Source of the DNA: Chlamydiae bacterium Ga0074140
GTDB taxonomy: Bacteria > Chlamydiota > Chlamydiia > Chlamydiales > Rhabdochlamydiaceae
Length of the DNA stretch: 64,000 bases
Direction: 5' to 3'
Assembly (NCBI GenBank): GCA_001464115.1
Contig: LNES01000006.1
Location: 248,001-312,000, forward strand
Shown here: positions 34,019 to 41,959 of the stretch, piece by piece
Position numbering within the stretch: position 1 is the first letter of the stretch
Layout: the number at the start of each line of letters is the position of its first letter
The notes under the pieces: model-generated
Told to the model about the DNA's origin: nothing
Database searches by the model: none
The model's input: only the letters and a program-made list of their open reading frames with translations
Program-made: the position numbers and the translations under genes

Positions 34019-35299
34019 TCACCGCACTCCAAATAAATTGGCAGCCATCTGTTTGCTGGTGGCGATTGCGTCATTCACAGAAGCGCCGGATAGGTAGTTC
34101 CCGACGAGATGAAGATGCGGAGAAAAAGCATGCGCCGCGTGCTGCAGTGCTTGAATGCGAGAAGCATGGCCGAGTTCATATTGAGGAAGGCCACGCGCGA
34201 TCTTTGTCACGCCAACGAAATCGGGTTTTTTGTGAATGTGTAAATGCCTTTCGAGAGCATTTAGTGCTCGCTTCTCTTCGCTTCCGCCCGGCGAGAGCAT
34301 CACGGTAAGGCGCGTCTCTTCGACAGAGCGATTTTGTTGAGGGAAGAGGTTAGAGTCAAAGATGACGCCGAAAACATCCTCGTTTGCATGCGCGGGAACG
34401 AGATAGCCAAATCCCTTTTTCGTTAAAACTGGAGAGTGAAATCCGATATTTACGGTAGCAATGTCGCGTGTCGGGAAGTTCATCTGGAGGCTGAGGAGTT
34501 TACAGAGTTCGTATGGAGGGAGTGCGGAAAAGACCCGGTCGGCCTGCCACTGTCCCTCTGTGGTTATAATGGTGATTCCATTTGAAGAGGTGTGAAGAGA
34601 CTGCACACTTTGTCCGTGAAGAATTTTACCCTTTAGTTTTTCGCGCAACGTTTCAAGAAGTTGTTCACTGCCCCCTCGCAAAGAAAATAGGGTGGAAGGA
34701 GCTTTCTTTTTCTTTGAAAAAAATGCTCGTGTGAGTGATCCATGCTCCTCCTCCCACCTCTTCACATGAGGAAAGCAGGCGCTCATCGAAAGCCGTTTCA
34801 TATCTCCGGCGTAGATCCCCACTACAAGCGGATCAAACATCCGTTCGGCTGTTTTTTGATTAAACCGCCTTACAGCGAAATCCCAGATACTCTCCTCTTC
34901 ACGTGCTGGTGCTCTCTTCCACTCGGTGAAAAGAGCCAAGAGAAGCGGCCTCGTCAAAGGAGAGAATAAAAAAGCAAACGGGTTAGAGGGAAACTTGTGC
35001 AGTTTCTGTTTGTATAGGATATGCCGACCTTGCGCGGCTTTATCGGCATAGATGATCTCGTTTGTGAGTCCGAGTTCGTGAATGAGTTCTAAGAGCGCTT
35101 TGGAGCGGCCTTCTTGAAACATCCGGGGACCTCGTTCGAAAAAAAAGGGCATCGATTCCCAACTGCCCATAAGCCCACCAACCCGCTCTTCTTTTTCAAG
35201 AAGGAGAATTTCATTCTGGCTCTGCTGGGAGAGTTTCCAGGCAAGTGAAAGCCCCGAGATTCCCCCTCCTAAAATGATCAACCGTGTCTTTTTTTTCAC
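34019..35299 (-). CDS. hemG: protoporphyrinogen oxidase (HemY-type, annotated hemG in chlamydiae)
   Basis: 426-aa FAD-dependent oxidase converting protoporphyrinogen IX to protoporphyrin IX. The dinucleotide-binding motif LGGGISGLSLAWKL is at residues 10-23, LLEKEERVGGLMGSW follows, and a C-terminal FAD segment is seen at HLVGNYLSGASVNDAI. This is the monoamine-oxidase-like, oxygen-using type and not the flavodoxin-like E. coli HemG. It is convergent with fic (13-base gap) and divergent from hemF with only 22 bases between starts. C. trachomatis has it at CT745 near hemE (from memory). Confidence 0.92.
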   Translation of the reverse strand: MKKKTRLIILGGGISGLSLAWKLSQQSQNEILLLEKEERVGGLMGSWESMPFFFERGPRMFQEGRSKALLELIHELGLTNEIIYADKAAQGRHILYKQKLHKFPSNPFAFLFSPLTRPLLLALFTEWKRAPAREEESIWDFAVRRFNQKTAERMFDPLVVGIYAGDMKRLSMSACFPHVKRWEEEHGSLTRAFFSKKKKAPSTLFSLRGGSEQLLETLREKLKGKILHGQSVQSLHTSSNGITIITTEGQWQADRVFSALPPYELCKLLSLQMNFPTRDIATVNIGFHSPVLTKKGFGYLVPAHANEDVFGVIFDSNLFPQQNRSVEETRLTVMLSPGGSEEKRALNALERHLHIHKKPDFVGVTKIARGLPQYELGHASRIQALQHAAHAFSPHLHLVGNYLSGASVNDAIATSKQMAANLFGVR

Positions 35300-35321
35300 C
35301 TTCGCCTAAACTCCAGTAGCT

Positions 35322-36095
35322 ATGGAAGAGATTACAACATTTCTGAAATCTTTGCGTGAGTCGATTCTCTCTGCATTCCTCGATCTAGAAAAAAAGCCTT
35401 TGCTGGAGCGGAAAAAGTGGAACTACCATGCGGGTTCGGGTGGCGGTGAGATTGGCGAGATCCGAGGAGACGTTTTTGAACGTGCAGCTGTCAACTTTTC
35501 TGCGATCCAAGGATCTTCGTTTCCCATGCAGGATGGGAGCGGCCCTTTTTTTGCAACGGGCGTGAGCCTCATCACGCACATGGCAAACCCTCATGCTCCT
35601 ACTGTTCATATGAACCTGCGCTTCATCAAAACTGAGGAGAAGTTCTGGTTTGGCGGAGGCTATGATCTCACCCCAATGGGTTTTCCTTATGAAGAGGACA
35701 CCAACCACTTTCATAGGGTTGCAGAAGAAACTTTGGGTCCCGCCCTGTACAAAGAATTTTCGCAGAATGCGGCAGAGTACTTCTATATCCCGCATCGCAA
35801 AAAAGAGCGTGGCATCGGCGGCATCTTCTTCGACCACTTTAATCGAGGTGATTTTGAAAAAGATTTTGCGCTCTGGAAAAGCATTGGGGATAGCTTCTTA
35901 GAAACGATCCTTCCGATCTATAAGCGGCGTATTCATACACCTTTTTCTGCCGAAGAACGAGAAACGCAGCTCAAGATGCGCGGCCACTATGTCGAGTTCA
36001 ATCTCCTTTACGACCGCGGCACCCAGTTTGGATTCCGCTCCGGCGGCAATCCCGATGCAATTCTCTGCTCCATGCCCCCTCTCGTGAGCTGGTGA
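35322..36095 (+). CDS. hemF: oxygen-dependent coproporphyrinogen III oxidase, C-terminally shortened
   Basis: 257 aa against about 300 in E. coli HemF. The conserved core is intact: VNFSAIQGSSFP, HPHAPTVHMNLR-like NPHAPTVHMNLRFI, FWFGGGYDLTP, NHFHR, RGIGGIFFDH and NLLYDRGTQFG. The ORF ends right after SMPPLVSW, where HemF proteins normally continue for about 30-35 residues. The TGA stop straddles the first base of a 161-bp palindromic element (36095-36255), so the missing tail was probably removed or replaced by that insertion. Activity of the shortened form is uncertain. It makes protoporphyrinogen for the divergent hemG. Confidence 0.9.
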   Translation: MEEITTFLKSLRESILSAFLDLEKKPLLERKKWNYHAGSGGGEIGEIRGDVFERAAVNFSAIQGSSFPMQDGSGPFFATGVSLITHMANPHAPTVHMNLRFIKTEEKFWFGGGYDLTPMGFPYEEDTNHFHRVAEETLGPALYKEFSQNAAEYFYIPHRKKERGIGGIFFDHFNRGDFEKDFALWKSIGDSFLETILPIYKRRIHTPFSAEERETQLKMRGHYVEFNLLYDRGTQFGFRSGGNPDAILCSMPPLVSW

Positions 36096-36255
36096 TACCA
36101 AATATCAGAAAAAATGTTGAGTTTTGCAAGAAGGCTGCACAAATTTTTTGTCTGGAGCAAGTGACCATTGCCGGATGGCAAGGCGCGAGTGAAGACGGAA
36201 AATTTGTTGCAAAGCCGACGCGGCACAACTCAACGGTTTTTCTGATATTTGGTAT
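36095..36255. mobile_element. 161-bp near-perfect palindromic element (MITE-like) at the end of hemF
   Basis: The outer 33 bases (36095-36127 and 36223-36255) are reverse complements at 30 positions; the ends read ATACCAAATATCAGAAAAA and its complement. Pairing continues inward (GGCT...GCACAAATTTTTTGTCT against GGCTTTGCAACAAATTTTCCGTCT) to an apex hairpin TTGCC-GGAT-GGCAA around 36169-36182. The entire element can fold into one long hairpin. It contains no ORF and abuts the stops of both hemF and the convergent SDR gene, so it could also act as a bidirectional terminator. Confidence 0.8.
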
Positions 36256-36257
36256 GA

Positions 36258-37010
36258 TTAACGCATACCTCCGGAAATAAAAAAGGTCTCACCAGTAATC
36301 CATGAGGCGTCGTCCGACGCAAGAAATACAACGGTGGGAGCAACATCTTCGGGTTTGCCAATTCTACCAAGAGGTGTTTGTGATTGGACTTGTTTGCGAA
36401 AATCACTCTCTGTAATTCCTTGCGAGTGGGTTCCCTCTGTTTCCACCATGCCAGGAGCAACAGCATTTACACGAATCTTACGAGGGCCAAGTTCTGATGC
36501 AAGACTTCTTGTGATCGCATTCACAGCACCCTTTGTGGCGCTATAAACAGCTGCATTTGGAACGGATCCTGTGCTGACAACAGAGCTAAGATTTATGATG
36601 CTTCCTCCGGATTCTCCAAAATGTTTAACGGCCTCCTTTGATGCGAGGAGAGGGCCAAGCACGTTTAAATCGAACTGTTTATGAAAATGTTCTGGCGTCA
36701 CCTCTTCGATAGGTGCAAATTCATAGATGCCGGCGTTATTCACTAGGATATCCAATTTTTTGAACGCTTTTATGGTATCAGAAAACAGGCGCTGGACCTC
36801 TGAGGGTTTACTCATGTTTGCTTGGATTGCAATCGCTTTACCTCCGTTCTTTACAATCTCCGCAACTACGCGATCCGCACCCTCCTTGCTGGTCGCATAA
36901 TTGACTACAACTGCCGCACCCTCTCGTGCAAGATGGTCGGCGATAGAGGAGCCAATCCCTTTCGATCCGCCTGTAACAATTGCAACCTTTCCTGAAAGTT
37001 TTTTTGACAT
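36258..37010 (-). CDS. short-chain dehydrogenase/reductase (SDR), 3-oxoacyl-ACP-reductase-like
   Basis: 250-aa classical SDR. The cofactor motif TGGSKGIGSSIA is at residues 12-23, NNAG near residue 90, and the catalytic Ser...Tyr-x3-Lys occurs as NLSSVVS and YSATKGA; VAPGMVET follows and the C-terminal SGGMR is typical. Substrate cannot be read; relatives are glucose dehydrogenases or secondary-alcohol reductases, and FabG is expected elsewhere in the genome. It converges on hemF, with its stop three bases beyond the palindromic element. It looks like an accessory, possibly acquired, gene. Confidence 0.9.
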   Translation of the reverse strand: MSKKLSGKVAIVTGGSKGIGSSIADHLAREGAAVVVNYATSKEGADRVVAEIVKNGGKAIAIQANMSKPSEVQRLFSDTIKAFKKLDILVNNAGIYEFAPIEEVTPEHFHKQFDLNVLGPLLASKEAVKHFGESGGSIINLSSVVSTGSVPNAAVYSATKGAVNAITRSLASELGPRKIRVNAVAPGMVETEGTHSQGITESDFRKQVQSQTPLGRIGKPEDVAPTVVFLASDDASWITGETFFISGGMR

Positions 37011-37226
37011 ACATTACCATTCTAAAAAATTTAATTGTCTATCTGGAACTTAATAAAGGAGATTTTGCAAGTCAAGACATGCTTCTTAAGCGTTTTAAAA
37101 TGAGTTATTTACACGATTGTTTTAATCTTGATTTGATAAAATAAAAGCAAAAGAGGTAAATAATTGAGGATATTGTTAAACTTAAACTTCGAATTTCCAA
37201 CTAGGAATACATAGTTAATAGTCTGT

Positions 37227-39035
37227 ATGGGCAAAAAATACGACGAGAGCACCGTTTTATCCCTCGATGCGCTAGCACACATTCGCTTGCGTTCGGGGAT
37301 GTATATTGGTCGTTTAGGCGATGGCTCCCATCCAGATGATGGTATTTACATCATGCTCAAAGAGGTGATCGATAACGCCGTGGATGAGTTCATCATGCAC
37401 CATGGCAAAAAGGTCGCCATCGAACTCAATGAAAAAACCTCTACAGTTTCTATACGCGACTGGGGTCGCGGAATTCCTCTTGGCAAGGTGATCGATTGCG
37501 TCAGCAAGATCAATACGGGTGCAAAATACAATGATGATGTCTTCCAGTTTTCTGTAGGATTAAACGGAGTCGGAACGAAAGCCGTAAACGCGCTCTCTTC
37601 GCATTTTACAGTAAGAAGTTTTCGCGAGGGAGAGTTTGTCGAAGCGACCTTTTCAAAAGGCGTTCTGCGCGACAAAAAGAAAGGGAAAACCAAAGAGGCT
37701 GACGGCACCTACATCGAATTTACCCCCGACGCGGAGATCTTTAAAAAGTTTGCGTTTCGAAAAGAGCTAATCCTTAAACGCCTTTGGCACTACGCGTATC
37801 TCAACACCGGCCTTACACTTCATTTCAACGGAGAAGCTATCCGTTCTGAAAATGGACTGTTAGATCTTATCAATGCGGAAGTCAAAGATGATCGCCTCTA
37901 TGAGCCACTTCACTACCGCGGGAAAACAGTCGAGTTTGCTTTTCTTCATACGACGAGTTATGGAGAGTCCTACTTTTCATTTGTAAACGGCCAGTACACT
38001 CAAGACGGAGGAACTCACCTCTCAGCATTCCGCGAAGGAATCCTAAAGGGAGTTAACGAATATTCGAAAAAGAACTTTCAAGGTGTCGACGTACGCGAAG
38101 GCATGGTAGGCACAATCCTGGTGAAGGTGAAGGATCCTGTCTTCGAATCGCAAACCAAAAACAAGCTCTCGAATAACGAAATCCGTGGTGCGATCGTTCA
38201 AGAAGTCAATGAGGCGGTTCAAAATCTCCTCTACAAAAATCCAGAGACGGGCAAAAAAATCATCGACCGCATTCTGTTTAACGAAAAATTGCGAAAAGAG
38301 CTCGCGTCTGTCAAAAAAGAAGCAAAAGAGCGGCAGAAAAAGATCTCCTTTAAAATCCCGAAATTGCGCGACTCGAAATTTCATCTCGGAGATGGTTCGA
38401 AAGAGGGAGAGCACTCGATGATCTTCCTCACAGAGGGAGAATCTGCTTCTGCATCGATTGTGATGACCCGAGATCCTCTCACACAGGCCGTTTTTTCTTT
38501 GCGCGGCAAGCCTATGAACGTCCATGGCATGAAGCTCGACCAGCTCTACAAAAATGAGGAGATGTACAACCTCATGTCCGCTCTCAATGTCGAAGAGGAC
38601 TTGGGAAATCTTCGCTACAATAAGATTATTCTAGCCACCGATGCCGACGTAGACGGCATGCACATCCGCAACCTTCTTGTGACCTTCTTTCTGACCTACT
38701 TCGAAGGACTCGTGTTAAATGGCCACCTCTATATTCTCGAAACGCCGCTTTTCAAGGTTCGAAACAAAGAGAGGACGATCTACTGCTACTCTGAAGAGGA
38801 GAGGATCAAGGCCGAGGCTGAGCTTAAGCGCGGCGTTGAGATCACCCGATTCAAGGGTCTTGGAGAGATCTCTCCCGACGAGTTTAAACAGTTTATCGCA
38901 AAAGACATTCGACTCCTTCCTGTGGTCATTCAGAACCTTTCCGACATTAAGCCGACACTCGAGTTTTACATGGGGAAAAACACTCCGACCCGAAAAGAAT
39001 TTATCATGACAAACCTGGTGAACGAAAATGGATGA
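37227..39035 (+). CDS. parE: DNA topoisomerase IV subunit B (GyrB-like second paralogue)
   Basis: 602 aa. The GHKL ATPase shows DNAVDEF, DWGRGIPLGKV and GLNGVGTKAVNALS, the transducer domain follows, and the TOPRIM domain has FLTEGESASASIV and ATDADVDGMHIRNLL. It lacks the insert of large GyrBs. It overlaps the partner gene by eight bases. C. trachomatis encodes the same short pair as gyrB_2/gyrA_2 (CT661/CT660, from memory), read as topoisomerase IV for decatenation. No ribosome-binding site is visible, and 37011-37226 has A+T-rich sequence but no convincing promoter. Confidence 0.94.
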   Translation: MGKKYDESTVLSLDALAHIRLRSGMYIGRLGDGSHPDDGIYIMLKEVIDNAVDEFIMHHGKKVAIELNEKTSTVSIRDWGRGIPLGKVIDCVSKINTGAKYNDDVFQFSVGLNGVGTKAVNALSSHFTVRSFREGEFVEATFSKGVLRDKKKGKTKEADGTYIEFTPDAEIFKKFAFRKELILKRLWHYAYLNTGLTLHFNGEAIRSENGLLDLINAEVKDDRLYEPLHYRGKTVEFAFLHTTSYGESYFSFVNGQYTQDGGTHLSAFREGILKGVNEYSKKNFQGVDVREGMVGTILVKVKDPVFESQTKNKLSNNEIRGAIVQEVNEAVQNLLYKNPETGKKIIDRILFNEKLRKELASVKKEAKERQKKISFKIPKLRDSKFHLGDGSKEGEHSMIFLTEGESASASIVMTRDPLTQAVFSLRGKPMNVHGMKLDQLYKNEEMYNLMSALNVEEDLGNLRYNKIILATDADVDGMHIRNLLVTFFLTYFEGLVLNGHLYILETPLFKVRNKERTIYCYSEEERIKAEAELKRGVEITRFKGLGEISPDEFKQFIAKDIRLLPVVIQNLSDIKPTLEFYMGKNTPTRKEFIMTNLVNENG

Positions 39036-40920
39036 TCTAAAACACCAGATGAGGGACCACTTCCTCAAGTATGCCTCCTACGTCATTCTCGACCGCGCAA
39101 TTCCGAATGTTGTCGACGGTTTAAAGCCCGTACAACGACGCATCCTGGAGACGCTCTGGAAACAGAATGATGAAAAACTCCACAAAGTGGCGAATATCGT
39201 GGGTCAAGCGATGCAACTCCACCCGCACGGGGATGCTCCTATTTACGAGGCGCTTGTCACGCTTGCGAACCGTGGTTTTACCCTCGACAAACAAGGAAAC
39301 TTCGGAAACATCCATACTGGAGATCCATCTGCTGCGGCTCGTTATATCGAAACACGCCTCTCCCCTCTTGCGCGTGAAACGCTATTCAACCCGGACATCA
39401 CTGAAAAACTTCCCTCTTATGACGGAAGAAATTTAGAACCTGTAACCCTCCCTGCGAAAATTCCTCTCCTCCTCATGCAAGGAGCTGAAGGGATCGCGGT
39501 GGGTATGTCGACACACATTCTGCCTCACAATTTTTCTGAGCTTTTAGAGGCAGAGATCGCCTACCTCGAAGGAAGAGATTTTAAAATCTTCCCCGACTTT
39601 CCGACGGGCGGGATCATGGATAAGAGCCAGTACGATAAGGGCCGCGGCAAAATCAAACTGCGCACAAAGATCGAAATTAAAGACCCAAAAACGCTCGTCA
39701 TCCGCGAAATCTGCTACGGAACCACCACAGAGAGCCTCATCCGTTCGATTGACGAAGCCGCGAAGAAGGGCAAGATCAAGATTGAAGCGATCAATGACTA
39801 CACCGCAAAAGATGTAGAGATCGAAATTAAACTCCCACGTGGTCAATACGCAGAAGAGCTTCTCGATGCGCTCTATGGATTCACCGAGTGTGAGGTGTCG
39901 ATCTCTTCTCAGATCATCGTCATTAAAGATGGGCTTCCTTGGGAGACCGACGTACACGAAATCCTCAAGTATAATGCAGAGAAACTCGTAGGATTCCACA
40001 GACAAGAACTCGAGATTGAAAAGGGTCGACTCCTCGAAAAAATCTTCTACAAAACACTCGAAAGAATCTTCATCGAAAATCGCCTCTACAAGAAAATCGA
40101 GACAGCGAAAACACTCGAAGCGATTCATGACACTCTCGAAGAGGCATTTAGGCCTTACGAGAAAAAACTCCTCCGCAAGCCTACGCATGAAGATCGCGAA
40201 AAACTCCTCCAGATCCCCATCCGACGCATCTCCCGCTTCGATATCGACAAGAACTACGAAGAGATTGCCATTCTCGAAGAAACACTCACGCAAGTGGAAA
40301 AAGATCTTAAGAACGTTAAGAAATACACGATCAACTACCTCAAAAAACTGATCGAGAAATATGGAAAAGTCTACCCACGCAAGACTCGTGTACGATCGAT
40401 TGAAGAGATCGACCGCCGCGCCATCGAGACCAAAGAGATTACGGTGGGTTTTGATCCAACAACCGGATTTGTCGGAACAAAAGTTTCAGGATCTATAAAA
40501 CTCGAGTGCACCAACTTCGACAAGCTCCTCATCTTCTTCAAAAATGGAACCTACAAGGTAACCAACATCCCCGAGAAGCAGTTCCTTGAGAATGTCGCTT
40601 GGGTAGCCGTTGCCGATAAGAAAACGGTCATGAGCGTGATCTACAAGAACAAAGAGACCCATCAAGCGTGGGCAAAGCGCTTTGTCGTCGATAAGTTCAT
40701 CCTCGATAAGATCTACCAGTACTTCGACGAGAAGGCCGAACTCCAATACTTCTCACCAAAATCGGAATCGATCGTCGACCTCCACTTTGCCCCTCAGCCT
40801 CGACAGAAGGTCAAAAAGCTGCGTTTTGAGGTCCATAGTGTCCTCGTGAAGGGCGCGCAAGCACGCGGCGTCCGCATCGCGAATCAGAAGGTGAAGAAGG
40901 TCACGAAAGCCGAAAAGTAG
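39028..40920 (+). CDS. parC: DNA topoisomerase IV subunit A (GyrA-like second paralogue)
   Basis: 630 aa. The breakage-reunion domain is complete, with RAIPNVVDGLKPVQRRIL, HPHGDAPIYEALV and catalytic Tyr106 in ARYIETR. A long coiled-coil region (about 320-440) and a reduced C-terminal DNA-wrapping domain follow; no GyrA-box typical of gyrase was seen, which supports a topoisomerase IV role. It is longer than C. trachomatis GyrA_2 (about 480 as I recall), mainly at the C-terminus. Translation is coupled to parE through an eight-base overlap. Confidence 0.94.
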   Translation: MDDLKHQMRDHFLKYASYVILDRAIPNVVDGLKPVQRRILETLWKQNDEKLHKVANIVGQAMQLHPHGDAPIYEALVTLANRGFTLDKQGNFGNIHTGDPSAAARYIETRLSPLARETLFNPDITEKLPSYDGRNLEPVTLPAKIPLLLMQGAEGIAVGMSTHILPHNFSELLEAEIAYLEGRDFKIFPDFPTGGIMDKSQYDKGRGKIKLRTKIEIKDPKTLVIREICYGTTTESLIRSIDEAAKKGKIKIEAINDYTAKDVEIEIKLPRGQYAEELLDALYGFTECEVSISSQIIVIKDGLPWETDVHEILKYNAEKLVGFHRQELEIEKGRLLEKIFYKTLERIFIENRLYKKIETAKTLEAIHDTLEEAFRPYEKKLLRKPTHEDREKLLQIPIRRISRFDIDKNYEEIAILEETLTQVEKDLKNVKKYTINYLKKLIEKYGKVYPRKTRVRSIEEIDRRAIETKEITVGFDPTTGFVGTKVSGSIKLECTNFDKLLIFFKNGTYKVTNIPEKQFLENVAWVAVADKKTVMSVIYKNKETHQAWAKRFVVDKFILDKIYQYFDEKAELQYFSPKSESIVDLHFAPQPRQKVKKLRFEVHSVLVKGAQARGVRIANQKVKKVTKAEK

Positions 40921-41000
40921 TTTCTACTCAAACCAGCGGTTAATCGCGTTGAAAACGGCCTTTTCAATAAAGAATCGTATTTAGACTGTCCCATACTCGA

Positions 41001-41049
41001 CATGTAATACAGGCACTCATTTAATGCCGATGAGTGCGCGCATTACATG
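41001..41049. repeat. 49-base perfect double-stem hairpin
   Basis: CATGTAAT (41001-41008) pairs with ATTACATG (41042-41049) and GCACTCAT (41013-41020) with ATGAGTGC (41030-41037), separated by a symmetric 4/4 internal loop (ACAG/GCGC) and closed by a 9-base loop. It lies 81 bases after parC and 124 before the small gene at 41173. No T-run follows, so it is not a simple intrinsic terminator. Nothing else is seen in 40921-41172. Confidence 0.65.
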
Positions 41050-41172
41050 ATCCCCCATATAGTCTCCTAAGTTTGTCCTCCTATTGAAGATTTTCTCTTT
41101 TTTCGCGGGTTAAAAAATACAGATTGCACTCCTTCACGCTTTGGATTATGAGAAGAGTTAATAGGTGCAACA

Positions 41173-41328
41173 ATGATGCTTAGTGTTTTTACTTTTTATC
41201 TTCTCGCGATGTTTGCCATCATCGCCAAAAAACAGAGGCTCTCTCTGATTTTTATTATGCTGGGTCTTGTAAGTGCCGCACTCCTCTTCTGGTATCACGT
41301 CACGACTAAACTCAATATCAATCTATGA
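41173..41328 (+). CDS. small membrane protein upstream of dsbB (DUF5993-like), 51 aa
   Basis: ATG ATG at 41173-41178 opens a 51-codon frame: a first hydrophobic helix (MMLSVFTFYLLAMFAIIA), a short basic loop KKQRLS, and a second helix ending LFWYHVTTKLNINL. Its TGA shares four bases (ATGA) with the dsbB start, so the two are translationally coupled. Tiny two-helix proteins in front of dsbB are known in other bacteria under the name DUF5993; I recall this association but could not check it. It may assist or regulate DsbB. It is too short for ordinary gene-length cut-offs. Confidence 0.7.
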   Translation: MMLSVFTFYLLAMFAIIAKKQRLSLIFIMLGLVSAALLFWYHVTTKLNINL

Positions 41329-41855
41329 AATCATTCCTCTTTGAATATGCCAGCTTTCTTATCTCTGCCCTCCTTGCTATTGTCCTTGCAGGAGTCATCA
41401 CAGCTGCATTTGCTTATCAAGCCTTTCATGAGAACCCCTGTCCCCTCTGCTTTTTGCAAAGAGTCGCTATGATCGGTGTGGCCGTGGGACAGCTTCTCAA
41501 TTTTCGCTTCGGAATGAAGATGTGGCACCATGGGGTCTCTATTTTTCATTGCCTGTTTGGAATGGCGGTCTCCTTGAGACAGATTAGCCTGCACATCTGC
41601 CCCGGATCACCAACATTTGGCTCGCCGGTGTTGGGATACTCTCTCTATACCTGGGCATTTATTGTTTTTTTCTGCTCGCTGATTGCGATTGGAACAATGC
41701 TTTGTCTCCATAAACCTGATTGGAAACCGATCCGTTCCAAGTTTCTAAAGCATTTCGAACAGTTCGCTTTTTTCTACGTGCTCCTTATTGTGGTCGCTGA
41801 CATCGTCAGCGTCGCAATGATTTGCGGACTCGGCCCCTGTCCGGATAATCCATAA
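41325..41855 (+). CDS. dsbB: disulfide bond formation protein B
   Basis: 176 aa, four membrane helices. The quinone-side redox pair is CPLC in NPCPLCFLQRVAM; a second loop carries Cys in LHICPGSPTFG, and a further C-terminal Cys occurs in GLGPCP. The order fits DsbB, which reoxidises DsbA and passes electrons to quinone. Outer proteins of chlamydiae are heavily disulfide-linked, which gives it an obvious role. It begins inside the stop of the 51-aa gene. About 104 bases downstream begins the secreted TPR-toxin gene. Confidence 0.92.
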   Translation: MKSFLFEYASFLISALLAIVLAGVITAAFAYQAFHENPCPLCFLQRVAMIGVAVGQLLNFRFGMKMWHHGVSIFHCLFGMAVSLRQISLHICPGSPTFGSPVLGYSLYTWAFIVFFCSLIAIGTMLCLHKPDWKPIRSKFLKHFEQFAFFYVLLIVVADIVSVAMICGLGPCPDNP

Positions 41856-41959
41856 ATCTGCAGCATGAACGTGATTTTGGGCCTTATACCTCTACATTTC
41901 TCTGTTGCTGTCCTTTTGTTTTTTTCATAACATCTGACCCCTTTCTGTAGAGGGCACAA

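Noticed and set aside
36095..36280. 62-codon plus-strand frame through the palindromic element
   Set aside because: The frame covers the hairpin element and has no domain; it is a by-product of the palindrome.
39544..40293. 249-codon open frame antisense to parC
   Set aside because: Shadow of the parC coding sequence; low-complexity Glu/Phe/Asp-rich translation, no start signal.
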